Source: a virus
IMG/VR virus record: IMGVR_UViG_3300005613_000224
Location: 1 to 34,485 of that record
DNA: 34,485 bases
Direction: 5' to 3' (one strand)
A model generated the notes under the pieces. That model did not search any database. It had not been told where the DNA came from and worked only from the letters and a program-made list of their open reading frames with translations. The translations under genes were made by a program, and so were the position numbers. Below are positions 4,752 through 13,917 of the stretch, piece after piece. Position 1 is the stretch's first letter. Each line of letters starts with the position of its first letter.

Positions 4752-7073
4752 TTACAACGTTGAAATATCCGCAATGTTCGAAAGTTCGTTTTGTGTCTTG
4801 TTGATTTCAACCTGACTGATCACGACGGTCGGACCTTGATTCAGTAACGCATCTGTGTCGGTTGTGATTTCGTCACCTCCACCGCCTCCGGTATTGTTTC
4901 CGGTATCGTTTCCAATATCACCCGTGTCAATGTTTGGCGGTGTGAATGTTGGCGGTGTGATCGAACCTGCTGAACCTTGGAATTTCTTTGATGCCACCAG
5001 TGCCGCTTGTGCGATTCCGATTCCTCCTGCGGTTGCAATAGCCGCAATTCCCAACGGTGATGGAGGCGGTCCGAATTGCGCGATACCTTTGACAATTGCC
5101 TGCGCTGTATTGATTCCAATTTCAAGCAATGCGATTGCTTTGTTTCTTTGGAATTGACGTCGGGCAATCTTATCTTCCTCCTGCGCCGCTTTCTTTTTTA
5201 TTTCATATTCAGCCTTCGCGGATTCAAATTCGATCTTTGCCCGTTGATGCGCTGAAAGTTTTTCGTTGTTAAGTTCGGCGGCTGTGTTGTTCTTTAATAT
5301 TTCAAGTTCATTATCGGAACGCTCTTGAATGTTTTCGATTCTGCGTTCACCGACGTCGTTCAACGTGTCGTTGATTTGCATGATTGAATCCAGTCCAAAT
5401 GCAACGCCCTCCTGAACCTTTCCAAGCATTTCCTTCATTTCATCAGGAATGTTGTCAATTCCTTTTTTGTATGCCTGACCGATTGCAAGAACAAATTCAT
5501 CGAACTTGCCGAGCGTTTCCTCCATCTGAATTTCCATTTCGGACATGAACTCTTCATCATCGACAATGTCATCAAACGAAATAAAGTTTTTGTCTTTTAT
5601 GTTCTGACTGTATTCGGTCCAACTGTCGGTTGATTCCTGGAAAAATATTTCTTCCGCTTCAAGTTCTTTATCTAATGAATCTTTTTTGTCTTTGACGCGT
5701 TGTTTATTTTGCTTTTTGCGTAGTCCTGTGATTTTGTTTTCGATCAACTCAACATTAAATGCGTTTTTTTCTTGTAGTTCATTTGCTTGTTGTTGTAACA
5801 AATCCAAATTAATTCCCTGCGCTTTCATTGAGGCTTTAAATTCCTCCATGTCTTGACCTCTCAACTGCCTGATTCGTTCATATCTGTCAATGTATGAATC
5901 AATGATTCTTTGTGTGGCATCAAATACCGCCTGCGCCTTGATTAGCTCTTCTTTTAGAATTTTTTCTGTGATTTCTGTTGATGATTCTCCTGCGGCCTCT
6001 CTTAATTGTTTTTCTCGGTCTAATTCGGTTATTTTTTTGTCCTGTGCCTGAATAATTGCATCACGTTCCTGCTCAATCTGTTCAACTCGTTTCTTATGCT
6101 GTTGATCAATTTCAGCCTGTGCCTGTCTGCGCTGTTTCATCAATTCATCTTCAGCCTCAATTTGTTCGTATGTTTTCCCTGTCCACCATTCAACAAACGC
6201 ACGAATAGGAAGAAAATATTCCGCAAGTTTACCAAGTGCCTCGGTTGATTTTCCAATCCATTTCGTGAATGATTCCCAGTTCGCAACAAGCAAACCTATC
6301 CCGACAACGATCGCACCGATTCCCGTTGAAATCATCGCAAGCCTGAACGCCTTCATTGCTCCTGTTGATGTTCCAACGGCGGCGGTGTATAATGCCGTCG
6401 CTCCTGCCGCCGCCTTTGTTGCAATTCCTTGACGAATTTGCGCCGCAACACTTGCGTTTGTGTCAACCGTCACTCCTTTTGTTGCTGCTCCAACAAGTTT
6501 CAACATCAACGCGCTTTCCTTCCTTGTGATGTTGTGCAATTGTTCAATGCCCATCATCGCGGATTGAGCCGCTTGCAATTTAACAAATGTTTCCTGCAAT
6601 TTTTCATTTTCAACACCTACCAAAGCCGCAACGCCTCGAAATGCTGAATAACCTGCCAAAACTCCCTGACCTATTTGCATAGATGCTTGCAAATTAACTG
6701 AATCGTTAGCAAGGTTCTTCACTTCATTATCTAAATCATCAAGTCGATCACGTAAAGCCGCCGCTTGTTGCAATGCCTCCTTTCCAACTGGTGAAGTCCT
6801 TCCGGCGGCTAGTGCAATACTTTGATAATCTTGCATTGTTTTCCGTAACTGTCGGAAATTCAATTCGCCGCTGTTTACTTGTTTGTTAATTTCATCAAGT
6901 TTCTGCCTGAAATTGTCAACGCCATTTGTTTCGTTACCGATTTTTTTGACTGATTCGTCAGTTTTTTTTGCTTGCTGGTCGATTTGTTGCAATTCATTTT
7001 CAACAACCTGTGCGCCTTGTTCAAATCCTTTCGGATCTAATTTCAAACTGACCGTGATTTCTCTTTCTGCCAT
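4752..7073 (-). CDS. Tail tape measure protein, 773 aa
   Basis: A long protein with Ala/Gln/Glu-rich helical segments: N-terminal coiled coil (about 20-125), a hydrophobic stretch STGIGAIVVGIGLLVANW (about 249-266), long charged coiled coil (about 295-450, KKRVEQIEQERDAIIQAQ), and a Gly/Pro-rich hydrophobic region towards the C-terminus (GPPPSPLGIAAIATAGGIG). This order is typical of siphovirus tape measures, which set tail length and form the DNA channel. It begins with a TAATG overlap with the upstream virion gene and is the last gene of the leftward late region. Confidence 0.85.
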   Translation of the reverse strand: MAEREITVSLKLDPKGFEQGAQVVENELQQIDQQAKKTDESVKKIGNETNGVDNFRQKLDEINKQVNSGELNFRQLRKTMQDYQSIALAAGRTSPVGKEALQQAAALRDRLDDLDNEVKNLANDSVNLQASMQIGQGVLAGYSAFRGVAALVGVENEKLQETFVKLQAAQSAMMGIEQLHNITRKESALMLKLVGAATKGVTVDTNASVAAQIRQGIATKAAAGATALYTAAVGTSTGAMKAFRLAMISTGIGAIVVGIGLLVANWESFTKWIGKSTEALGKLAEYFLPIRAFVEWWTGKTYEQIEAEDELMKQRRQAQAEIDQQHKKRVEQIEQERDAIIQAQDKKITELDREKQLREAAGESSTEITEKILKEELIKAQAVFDATQRIIDSYIDRYERIRQLRGQDMEEFKASMKAQGINLDLLQQQANELQEKNAFNVELIENKITGLRKKQNKQRVKDKKDSLDKELEAEEIFFQESTDSWTEYSQNIKDKNFISFDDIVDDEEFMSEMEIQMEETLGKFDEFVLAIGQAYKKGIDNIPDEMKEMLGKVQEGVAFGLDSIMQINDTLNDVGERRIENIQERSDNELEILKNNTAAELNNEKLSAHQRAKIEFESAKAEYEIKKKAAQEEDKIARRQFQRNKAIALLEIGINTAQAIVKGIAQFGPPPSPLGIAAIATAGGIGIAQAALVASKKFQGSAGSITPPTFTPPNIDTGDIGNDTGNNTGGGGGDEITTDTDALLNQGPTVVISQVEINKTQNELSNIADISTL

Positions 7074-7861
7074 TATAGGTAAGTGTTATCAATTAATAAA
7101 AGTTCAAATTCAACCGCAATCGATGCCGTGCCGCCACTTGTGTAGTTTGCAAGAAATCCGATGTCAGTATATTCTGAATATGATTCGTTCGCCTTATGTT
7201 CAAATTGATAAACACTGGATGCACCTGTATAAATACTTTGAGCTTTCATAATTCCCGTATATGGCGATGACACATCATTCGCATCCGACCTATTAAAAAA
7301 ATAAAGGTTTGCAGATTTATTTCCATCAATAGAAAAAATTTGTGATAATATAAACGCCGTATATCCTGCCGGTACGGTGTATGCTCCAATTAACGATTCT
7401 CCTGATCCGAAATTTGTCGCAATGGTTGGAATTGTCGCCCATGTAACGCCACCCCCTGAGCTTCTTAAAGTTAATGTTCCCCTTTGGGATGCTTGCGCTT
7501 GATTTGCATATCTGCCCGATTCTGTGACATACATTCCAAAAACACGAATAAATTGATTTGATAAGGCAACCGCTGTCGTTCCGCTTAATGTGACTTCCTC
7601 TGTTTGCACATTCCAAGACGAATCAAGCCCCTCAATAATAACTTTATGCGCCCCGTTTCCCCCTGGTTGATCTTGATTTTGATCGGATAAAATTTCAAGA
7701 CTTGCCGCCGCTGTTGGTGTTTGATAATTACCACCATTACAAACAGGAGCAAGACTTGAACCTACTGCCGTATTTTTGCCGAATTGATGAATGATTGAAT
7801 GCCCGGGAACTTGCCCCTTTGATACCTGAATAAGCCAATCTGTTGTGCCGTAGTAACTCAT
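7073..7861 (-). CDS. Virion structural protein, 262 aa
   Basis: Ser/Thr/Gly-rich beta protein. The segment NGAHKVIIEGLDSSWNVQTE followed by VTLSGTTAVALSNQFIRVF is a pattern found in small structural proteins of environmental tailed phages. The C-terminal half is beta-rich without catalytic motifs. Between the large tail protein and the tape measure it is probably a tail or decoration component; the exact role is not evident. Confidence 0.55.
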   Translation of the reverse strand: MSYYGTTDWLIQVSKGQVPGHSIIHQFGKNTAVGSSLAPVCNGGNYQTPTAAASLEILSDQNQDQPGGNGAHKVIIEGLDSSWNVQTEEVTLSGTTAVALSNQFIRVFGMYVTESGRYANQAQASQRGTLTLRSSGGGVTWATIPTIATNFGSGESLIGAYTVPAGYTAFILSQIFSIDGNKSANLYFFNRSDANDVSSPYTGIMKAQSIYTGASSVYQFEHKANESYSEYTDIGFLANYTSGGTASIAVEFELLLIDNTYL

Positions 7862-7863
7862 AT

Positions 7864-10428
7864 CTAAATTAAATAATAGTTGCCCCCATTCATTTGAATC
7901 GTGGCGGTGTCGTAATCGTTTAATATTTCCAATGTCGCTTGACCGTTGATTAATGCGCCGTTTTGACCTTCCAAAATCACACGGTTGTTTCCTGCGACTT
8001 TTGTGATATGGAAAATCTGTCCTTCTGTGTTTCCGCTGTATGGTATTGTTGGCGGATTCGGATCACCCGGAATGACTTGAAATTGTTGTGGTGTTAATCG
8101 AACCGTGACATCGCCTGCTGTTGTATCGACCAAGTACGATTGCTGAAAACCAATTGTGTCAAAATCACCCGTTTCCGCTTGACCTCCTGACGTTGAACCT
8201 CCGTTCGGTTCGAATGGAACGCCCGTGTTGTCAAGACCAGGAATGTTGATTTGTTGTCCTTCCAATATTCTAAGCAATTCGACCTTGACAAGGTTTCCAC
8301 TATTGGCAAGATAGTCCGTGATCAGATTTTTTCGATAAACAACACCATCAATCAAAGCAAGTCGCCGCATAAAATTATCGTATAAATCAGATTCATCCAA
8401 CTTGAACCACGCTGTCACCAGTTTTGAATCACGTCCGGTCAATTGTCGAATAAATCTATTGTGATAAGCCGTGAAAAGATTGTTTGCCGTGTACGCATCC
8501 GCATCGTAAAAGACGTAATTCGGTACACCGAAATTCAAATCAAATGAAGGTGCTGAAATATCGTCCAAATGGTGTGCCTGTGGATAAACTGCTTCGGTTG
8601 TTTCCGCATCCGTGTCGGAATTGATCAGAATCCATCCGGTTGTTGTTGCTGTTGTCCCGTTGTTAAAAAAGAAACGCGGCTTCCCTTTGTGCGGTTTGAC
8701 TACTCCTGTCGCTTCATCCTTTTGGAATATCTGTGGAATGATGATGTCAGTCAATTCAATTTGATTTGGGCATGACTGCGCTGAACCTAGTTGATAGACC
8801 TTGTCACCTTTCTTGAATGTTGACGGTACTTCGTAAGTATAATCACCGTAATCCTCGCCCTCTGTGTCAAAATAAAGCTGTTTGTAATAGTCACGATCCT
8901 GCGCCCATCTGAATCGGTAATTTTTCCCCTCAATATTCACGCCTGAAACGATTTCAATGTCCGATCCTCTGTCAAGTTTATCCGTCCAATTGTCGGTGTC
9001 GTCCGTATCAAAGAAATAATCTTTTTCTGACAACATTATGACCTCGCCATCATTGTTCGGATCTGAAATGTAAAGGTTGAACATCGTGATGATGTCGTTC
9101 ATAAAGTCACGCGCTTTCATGCTCGGAATATAATTGGCAACAACAACTGTATCACCGTCAACAATATCCGTTTGGACTGCGGATAATTGCATCGTGTTCG
9201 AAATCAAATCGAATTGAATCCGAAGTGAACCATCTGTATTTTTGAATCTTGCTTTGCTGATCAAACGATAATCAACTTGCACAATGTCGCCGACTGTCAA
9301 ATCAAGTTCCTGCGATAAATTAACCGCAACAAGTCCCGAACTGCCTGCCGTTGTATCGTAGATTGAAAATGTTTCCGTGTTGATTACCGCGCCATTAACA
9401 AGAACGCGCGCAATCAAATCGATTTCATATTCCTTGTCGGTTGCAAGTGCATCAACCGCCTGATAAATGATTCGAATGTTTGAATTGAAGTCCATCGAAT
9501 AAGTTCCGGCATTTGCTACAACCATGAACCCCGTTGATTCGTCCATTTGTGACAAATCATCCTGAACCTGAACAATGGCAAGATAGTCCGTATCTGCGTA
9601 CGTGTACGCCCTTTCCGATTCCATCACGGACCAAAAGTTCAAACCAACGACATCAACATCAGAAACCGGAACATCAAATGTATCTGTCCCCGATCCCGTG
9701 AATGAAATCAATCTTTCGTCGGCTTCATCTGATGATATTGTCACCTGATTTCCACCTGAAGAACCCCATGTCAATTTATTAAGCGGATCGGAATCAAAGA
9801 ACGCGCCTGACAAATTCAGTCCGGCGTATTCAAAGCATTTTTCGATAATCTCTTTCACATAAACATAAGGTCGCAACTGATTTGTTTTGATTCTAAGCGG
9901 ATTTTGAGAATATCCGAATTGGATGTACGGATACCAATAACCCGAACCGACTGCGGCGGTCCAACTGTTTTCAATGTTGGCAACGCTCAACGTATGATTA
10001 TACGCTGACCAGCCCAATTCGCTGACCTTAATATCTCCTAACGCCTGAAACAAATCGACAATCTCTGAAAACAGGTTGATGTGAAATTCATTTTGTCTGC
10101 CGTTGGTAACGTCTGAACGTGTCACGGCTTTGACCAATTGCGCCGAACCTTTGAAGATAGGCTTTCCGTTTCTCAAAACTCTCGCAGGATACCGCAACGT
10201 TGGATCAAAATCGAATCCGATTAAATCACCGTAAACATCGGAAATGTGCAAATTGTATGCAGATTGAAAAAACAAATTATTCTTCCGTGTTCCTGGGATC
10301 TTGATTGTCTTTGAAAAATTCCTTTTCCGTTTTTCGGGATTCTTTGCGTCCGCTTGTGAAAACGTCAACGGAATGTCAATCCCTTCGCTGATGTCTATTT
10401 CTTTATTATTTACGAACAGCTGAATCAT
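7864..10428 (-). CDS. Large tail / baseplate-like protein, 854 aa
   Basis: Starts MIQLFVNNKEIDISEGIDIP, then an SKTIKIPGTRKNN segment, as in large tail-tip or baseplate-hub proteins of Bacteroidota siphophages. Long beta-rich middle; Gly/Asn/Thr-rich C-terminal domain (about 740-854, TVRLTPQQFQV and GTNEGQ-like turns) that may bind receptor or fibre. The order differs from lambda, since the tape measure follows rather than precedes it. ATGA overlap with the upstream gene shows coupling. Confidence 0.6.
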   Translation of the reverse strand: MIQLFVNNKEIDISEGIDIPLTFSQADAKNPEKRKRNFSKTIKIPGTRKNNLFFQSAYNLHISDVYGDLIGFDFDPTLRYPARVLRNGKPIFKGSAQLVKAVTRSDVTNGRQNEFHINLFSEIVDLFQALGDIKVSELGWSAYNHTLSVANIENSWTAAVGSGYWYPYIQFGYSQNPLRIKTNQLRPYVYVKEIIEKCFEYAGLNLSGAFFDSDPLNKLTWGSSGGNQVTISSDEADERLISFTGSGTDTFDVPVSDVDVVGLNFWSVMESERAYTYADTDYLAIVQVQDDLSQMDESTGFMVVANAGTYSMDFNSNIRIIYQAVDALATDKEYEIDLIARVLVNGAVINTETFSIYDTTAGSSGLVAVNLSQELDLTVGDIVQVDYRLISKARFKNTDGSLRIQFDLISNTMQLSAVQTDIVDGDTVVVANYIPSMKARDFMNDIITMFNLYISDPNNDGEVIMLSEKDYFFDTDDTDNWTDKLDRGSDIEIVSGVNIEGKNYRFRWAQDRDYYKQLYFDTEGEDYGDYTYEVPSTFKKGDKVYQLGSAQSCPNQIELTDIIIPQIFQKDEATGVVKPHKGKPRFFFNNGTTATTTGWILINSDTDAETTEAVYPQAHHLDDISAPSFDLNFGVPNYVFYDADAYTANNLFTAYHNRFIRQLTGRDSKLVTAWFKLDESDLYDNFMRRLALIDGVVYRKNLITDYLANSGNLVKVELLRILEGQQINIPGLDNTGVPFEPNGGSTSGGQAETGDFDTIGFQQSYLVDTTAGDVTVRLTPQQFQVIPGDPNPPTIPYSGNTEGQIFHITKVAGNNRVILEGQNGALINGQATLEILNDYDTATIQMNGGNYYLI

Positions 10429-11591
10429 AGAACCGCGCTTTTGTACGTTGGTAATTTAACCATAATTTCCTCAAGGAAGATGATGTCGTTCTCGGTTGTC
10501 TTTTCCTCTATAGTTCTGTTTTTGACTGCTCGCCTGATCAATGATGCATCTGTCGGATCTTCTTCCCAAACCGCAGGTGATGCAATGAAATTATAAATGA
10601 TCCAATTTTGAACGGCTTGCGGTAACCAATCGGTGACACATTTCATTTCGCGTTCAATTGTTTTCGAATAATCAATGTCACGCCCGTTTTGATCGCCAAA
10701 TTCGAACGAACTCCCATTCCATGAACCGAACGTCCTGATGTAGCCTTTCGATTGAACAGAACCCATTCGACGCGTTAAAAGTCCAATTGAAAGCGAATCG
10801 ATTGAACCCCATTGCGAAAAGAAATGGAATCGTTTATATGTCGAATAAACAAGTGAACGATCAATGTCAATTCTTTGCGTTTGCATTCCTGCGCCTGCGT
10901 TTGCAGATATTTCGTAATATTCAGCCGCTTCGAAATTGGCTGTCGTGATTGATAAAGCTGATGCAACAATGACCGCAGGTGAAACATTGCAAATCAATAA
11001 TTGAAAGGATGTCGCCGTGAAATTAACTGTGTCAGAAACGATTGAAACGCCGTCCGAATCAAATAACTCAACTTTGAACGCCGTGATTGATGTTTCGTCG
11101 TTGATCATTAGCAACCTGATTGATTCGTTTTCCTCTCTGACCTTTGGTGTGTATGGCAAATCATTCAGCCACAAACCAGGCGCGCCATAAATGTAATCAG
11201 TTGAATCCCATGCGATGAAATCTTCATCCGTCATTCGTGATTTCCATGCAACAATGTTTGTTCCTGCTGTGCTTGCTTGATCGGTTGCCGGTGTTCCGTA
11301 TCTTTCAACGATTGTGATTCGGCATTCGCAATAATTTGCCGCGTCTGCAATGAGGTCCGAACCGAGCGCAGGTAATGTGCAATAATTTGAACAATGATTC
11401 GATGCGTCATATCTTGCATAAATTCCCGATTCAGGGAAAACGACTTCATTTGAAATCAACGTGTCATTGATGTAAACCTTCACAACAAAATAGAAATTAT
11501 CCTGTGCCGTTTGATCGCTTGAGAAAGTCCAAACAACTGGATTGTCTGATGGTGTGAATGAATCAGGTGTCTGATGTATAGTGACCGCCAT
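10425..11591 (-). CDS. Tail structural protein, 388 aa
   Basis: Starts MAVTIHQTPDSFTPSDNPVV. Beta-rich with an Ig-like N-terminal half, several cysteines (CSNYC, CEC) and a more helical C-terminal end. Homologues of this kind sit next to the large tail protein in Bacteroidota phages; a distal tail or hub-adjacent role is inference. It is coupled to the genes on both sides (ATGA with 10428; 1-nt gap to 11593). Confidence 0.5.
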   Translation of the reverse strand: MAVTIHQTPDSFTPSDNPVVWTFSSDQTAQDNFYFVVKVYINDTLISNEVVFPESGIYARYDASNHCSNYCTLPALGSDLIADAANYCECRITIVERYGTPATDQASTAGTNIVAWKSRMTDEDFIAWDSTDYIYGAPGLWLNDLPYTPKVREENESIRLLMINDETSITAFKVELFDSDGVSIVSDTVNFTATSFQLLICNVSPAVIVASALSITTANFEAAEYYEISANAGAGMQTQRIDIDRSLVYSTYKRFHFFSQWGSIDSLSIGLLTRRMGSVQSKGYIRTFGSWNGSSFEFGDQNGRDIDYSKTIEREMKCVTDWLPQAVQNWIIYNFIASPAVWEEDPTDASLIRRAVKNRTIEEKTTENDIIFLEEIMVKLPTYKSAVL

Positions 11592-11592
11592 T

Positions 11593-12171
11593 TTATATTA
11601 TTTCGTTTAATTTTTCCAAAAGTAATTGTTCGAATTTTTGAAGTCTTTCGTCAGAGAAAGCATTATTCACAAAGTTGGACGGTTTGATACCGTGTCTTTT
11701 TGTGCCTCGCGCTAATAAATAGGCAAGTGAATTATAGTCACCATCTTCAGCGATGATTCCCTTTGATGCCATCCAATTCTGCATATCACCTTGCTCCCCA
11801 TTTTTACCGTAATTAGCACCACCTCCAAACGCTTCAACCATTGACGGTGACGGATTCAATGTTTTAAATGATTGAACAACGCCTTCCTGATTTGGAATCG
11901 CTCCCGATGATTGTTCAACACCATCAACACCACTATTCAAATAATCCCAGTAATCATCCGCAAGGAAATAAACGACGAATTGCTCACCCTCAAATTCAAT
12001 ATCGAATCCGATTGATGCCGCCATTCGTCCGGATGCCTTTTGCACATCGGCTTTCATTTCCTGAATCGTTTCTTCAGCAAATTCACGCACCAATTGACCA
12101 AGCAAACTATTTTCTGTGGTTCTGACTTGCTCGCGTGCTGTTCCGAATTGTTTAAGATATTCTTCTGTCAT
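11593..12171 (-). CDS. Minor tail / neck protein (HK97 gp10-like candidate), 192 aa
   Basis: N-terminal helix with REFAEETIQEMKADVQKASG, then GRMAASIGFDIEFEGEQFVV and a loop-rich middle, and a helical end FSDERLQKFEQLLLEKL. The pattern (helix, SG-R, beta hairpin) resembles tail-completion or gp10-like proteins. First gene after the promoter/terminator pair at 12206-12292, so it opens the tail transcription unit. Confidence 0.45.
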   Translation of the reverse strand: MTEEYLKQFGTAREQVRTTENSLLGQLVREFAEETIQEMKADVQKASGRMAASIGFDIEFEGEQFVVYFLADDYWDYLNSGVDGVEQSSGAIPNQEGVVQSFKTLNPSPSMVEAFGGGANYGKNGEQGDMQNWMASKGIIAEDGDYNSLAYLLARGTKRHGIKPSNFVNNAFSDERLQKFEQLLLEKLNEII

Positions 12172-12205
12172 CTATTTAAAAGAGTGCTGAACCCGTGATT
12201 TGTGC

Positions 12206-12238
12206 AAAAAAAGAAAGGAAGCCGACTGACCTCCTTTC
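12206..12238 (-). terminator. Intrinsic terminator, leftward
   Basis: On the minus strand GAAAGGAGG pairs with CTTCCTTTC (nine pairs, one G-U; plus-strand 12213-12221 and 12230-12238) with an 8-nt loop, followed by TTTTTTT. It lies after the tail chaperone genes but also downstream of a promoter-like -7 box (12285-12292), so it may end read-through and also gate the tail operon. Confidence 0.75.
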
Positions 12239-12284
12239 CAACTAAAAACATGAATAGAATGAACTAATCAATAAACGGTGAGTA

Positions 12285-12313
12285 CAAATATATAACTATT
12301 TTTTAGACTTCAA
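12285..12313 (-). promoter_or_regulatory. Promoter for the tail operon
   Basis: Read leftward: TTG (12313-12311), 18-nt spacer, TATATTTG (12292-12285). The start would be near 12278, giving a short leader that meets the terminator at 12206-12238 before the first tail gene (ATG 12171). Confidence 0.5.
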
Positions 12314-13041
12314 CCGTTGTTCGTTAATCTCGTCTTGAATAAAGTCGCATTTGTACATGAAAACAACAATGTTCCAAGATACAACGTCCTCCCATGTTGT
12401 GTTGAATCGCTTTGCTACATAGTCGATTGATTTTTCCCAATCCCATTTAGTCTCTTTACCAGTTCCTTTTGACGTTTGCTTGAATAAGGTCTTAACCCTT
12501 TCCAACTCTGCAAAAAAAAAGCCTGCAAATCTAGGAATTGTGCAAGGTTGAAATGCTTGACAAGTTCGTCGCCTCGTTTTTTTCTCGGATTCTTTATCTT
12601 GTTGGCTTTGTCGATTTCATTGTACACCATTCCTTTTTCAATGTACATCAAGCCGATCATGTCAACCGCCCCCGTTTTCGGATCGATTGATTTCATGTCA
12701 CGATGGAATGAAACAGGTTGATCGGTGAAGTCCGTATTCAAAACGTATGTCACGTTGTTAGACTTGATTTCTGCCCTTGGTTTACCTTCTTTGTACTTTG
12801 ATGCCGATTCAAGAATATTCGCCAACACAACGCGATTCGAATGGTCCGTGTATCTGTCAAAATGATCAAGTTCGGTTTCAAAAAAAATCGCATTCAGGTC
12901 AGACACCTGGACCGGTTCTAATTTCGAAAGGAAATCAGGTTCGATTTTGTCGCCTGCTAATTCATTTAATTCCATGAAGAATGTCAACTTGCTGACGGGC
13001 ATATCATGAACCGTGTCAGGTATCTTAATTTTTTCAATCAT
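12296..13041 (-). CDS. Tail assembly chaperone, -1 frameshift fusion (gpGT-like), about 248 aa
   Basis: The upstream frame (13041-12415) contains GCT TTT TTT TTG: nine T on the minus strand (12520-12512) at codons 174-177. A -1 slip there continues into the frame ending at 12296, adding about 72 residues (ERVKTLFKQTSKG, then WDWEKSIDYVAKRFNTTWED). The overlap, the slip site and the position among tail genes match the G/GT pair of lambda and many siphophages. The downstream frame has no ATG near its beginning, only a TTG at 12505, which favours access by frameshift. Confidence 0.75.
12415..13041 (-). CDS. Tail assembly chaperone, unshifted form (gpG-like), 208 aa
   Basis: Starts MIEKIKIPDTVHDMPVSKLT. 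Mostly helical, acidic N-terminal half, basic segment KIKNPRKKRGDELVKHFN before the slip site. Tail chaperones coat the tape measure during assembly, with the fusion recruiting tail tube protein (family knowledge). ATGA overlap with the upstream glycosyltransferase gene puts it in the same transcript as the glycan cassette. Confidence 0.7.
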   Translation of the reverse strand: MIEKIKIPDTVHDMPVSKLTFFMELNELAGDKIEPDFLSKLEPVQVSDLNAIFFETELDHFDRYTDHSNRVVLANILESASKYKEGKPRAEIKSNNVTYVLNTDFTDQPVSFHRDMKSIDPKTGAVDMIGLMYIEKGMVYNEIDKANKIKNPRKKRGDELVKHFNLAQFLDLQAFFLQSWKGLRPYSSKRQKELVKRLNGIGKNQSTM

Positions 13042-13667
13042 TTGTTTAGTTTATAAATTTTATCCGCAATTTCATTCTGAATCCGACAATCATTTGATTC
13101 GGTGTCGAATATTGTTTCGCGGTTGTTTATGTGTTTAATCCATCCGGCTTTGTGCTGAATGACGCCAATTGTTTTCTGTTGCTTTGCGGCTTCCAAGCTG
13201 AACAGAAGATCAGACATTCGAAGCCGTGAATCACTTGCCAATCCTTTCGGATGGAAATATCTTGTATCGAATGCGGTCACACCTGTTCCGGCAACGTCAA
13301 TAACAATGCTTTCCTGAACCGTTCCAAGACAATGAAACCCTTTGTGCGCTTTGTAATAATTCAACCCTTTACCAAGCAACAAACGCCCGTGCAAGGTTAT
13401 AATGCAATCAAATTCCTTAATCGCTTTGATCATCGTTTCAACGTAGTCAGGCGGATAAATCAAATCATCGTCAAGCAAGAACATGAAACACGGCTGATCA
13501 ATGTGATCAAGCGCTTTGAATTTAGCATTGTCAGCCCTGTCAACCTCATGCGCTGAATTGTCAACCACGATCAGTTCGTCAAGTTGGTATTTGATCGAAT
13601 CAATCGCCGCCTGTCTTGTGTTGGCGCGCTTGTCGTATGTCGCCATGCATCCGATTGCTTTCATCAA
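13038..13667 (-). CDS. Glycosyltransferase, GT-A fold (family 2-like), 209 aa
   Basis: The nucleotide-sugar-binding start CMATYDKRA, the strand LDELIVVDNS and the acidic motif FLLDDDLIYPP (DDD near residue 66) are typical of GT-A enzymes. A C-terminal RMSDLLFSLEAA and IQHKAGWIKH segment resembles the acceptor-side ED/H..W region. It may glycosylate a virion protein or a host surface glycan; the substrate is unknown. It overlaps the genes on both sides by four bases. Confidence 0.7.
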   Translation of the reverse strand: MMKAIGCMATYDKRANTRQAAIDSIKYQLDELIVVDNSAHEVDRADNAKFKALDHIDQPCFMFLLDDDLIYPPDYVETMIKAIKEFDCIITLHGRLLLGKGLNYYKAHKGFHCLGTVQESIVIDVAGTGVTAFDTRYFHPKGLASDSRLRMSDLLFSLEAAKQQKTIGVIQHKAGWIKHINNRETIFDTESNDCRIQNEIADKIYKLNK

Positions 13668-13906
13668 TGATAATCCTCCTTATTTAGTATTTTGTCCAAC
13701 ACGATCAAATCCTCATACGTCAATGGAAGATTGTCACCGCCTTTGATTTTGATGTTCACGTCAATCAATTCCCATCCGTTTTTCATATAGATAAATTCAA
13801 CCCGAATCATTCCTTTTTCGTGAATCTTTTTGATTGTGTCCTTTTTCTCCAGTGTTGATTCTTGGAAGTCCTTTAGACCTTGAATGTCTATTTCAATTAG
13901 TTTCAT
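13664..13906 (-). CDS. Hypothetical protein, 80 aa, in the glycan cassette
   Basis: Mixed alpha/beta, Lys/Glu-rich (EKKDTIKKIHEKGMIRVEFI, then NGWELIDVNIKIKGGD). No family recognised. Starts after the leader ATAACTAAAAAC shared by several genes of this phage and overlaps the next glycosyltransferase by four bases. Confidence 0.5.
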   Translation of the reverse strand: MKLIEIDIQGLKDFQESTLEKKDTIKKIHEKGMIRVEFIYMKNGWELIDVNIKIKGGDNLPLTYEDLIVLDKILNKEDYH

Positions 13907-13917
13907 GTTTTCCGTTT

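Noticed and set aside
4855-5157. Rightward frame of 100 aa opposite the tape measure gene (and other antisense frames through the late genes)
   Set aside because: The Pro/Ala-rich product mirrors the Gly-rich coding strand; no start context or family motif. These are shadows of the leftward genes.
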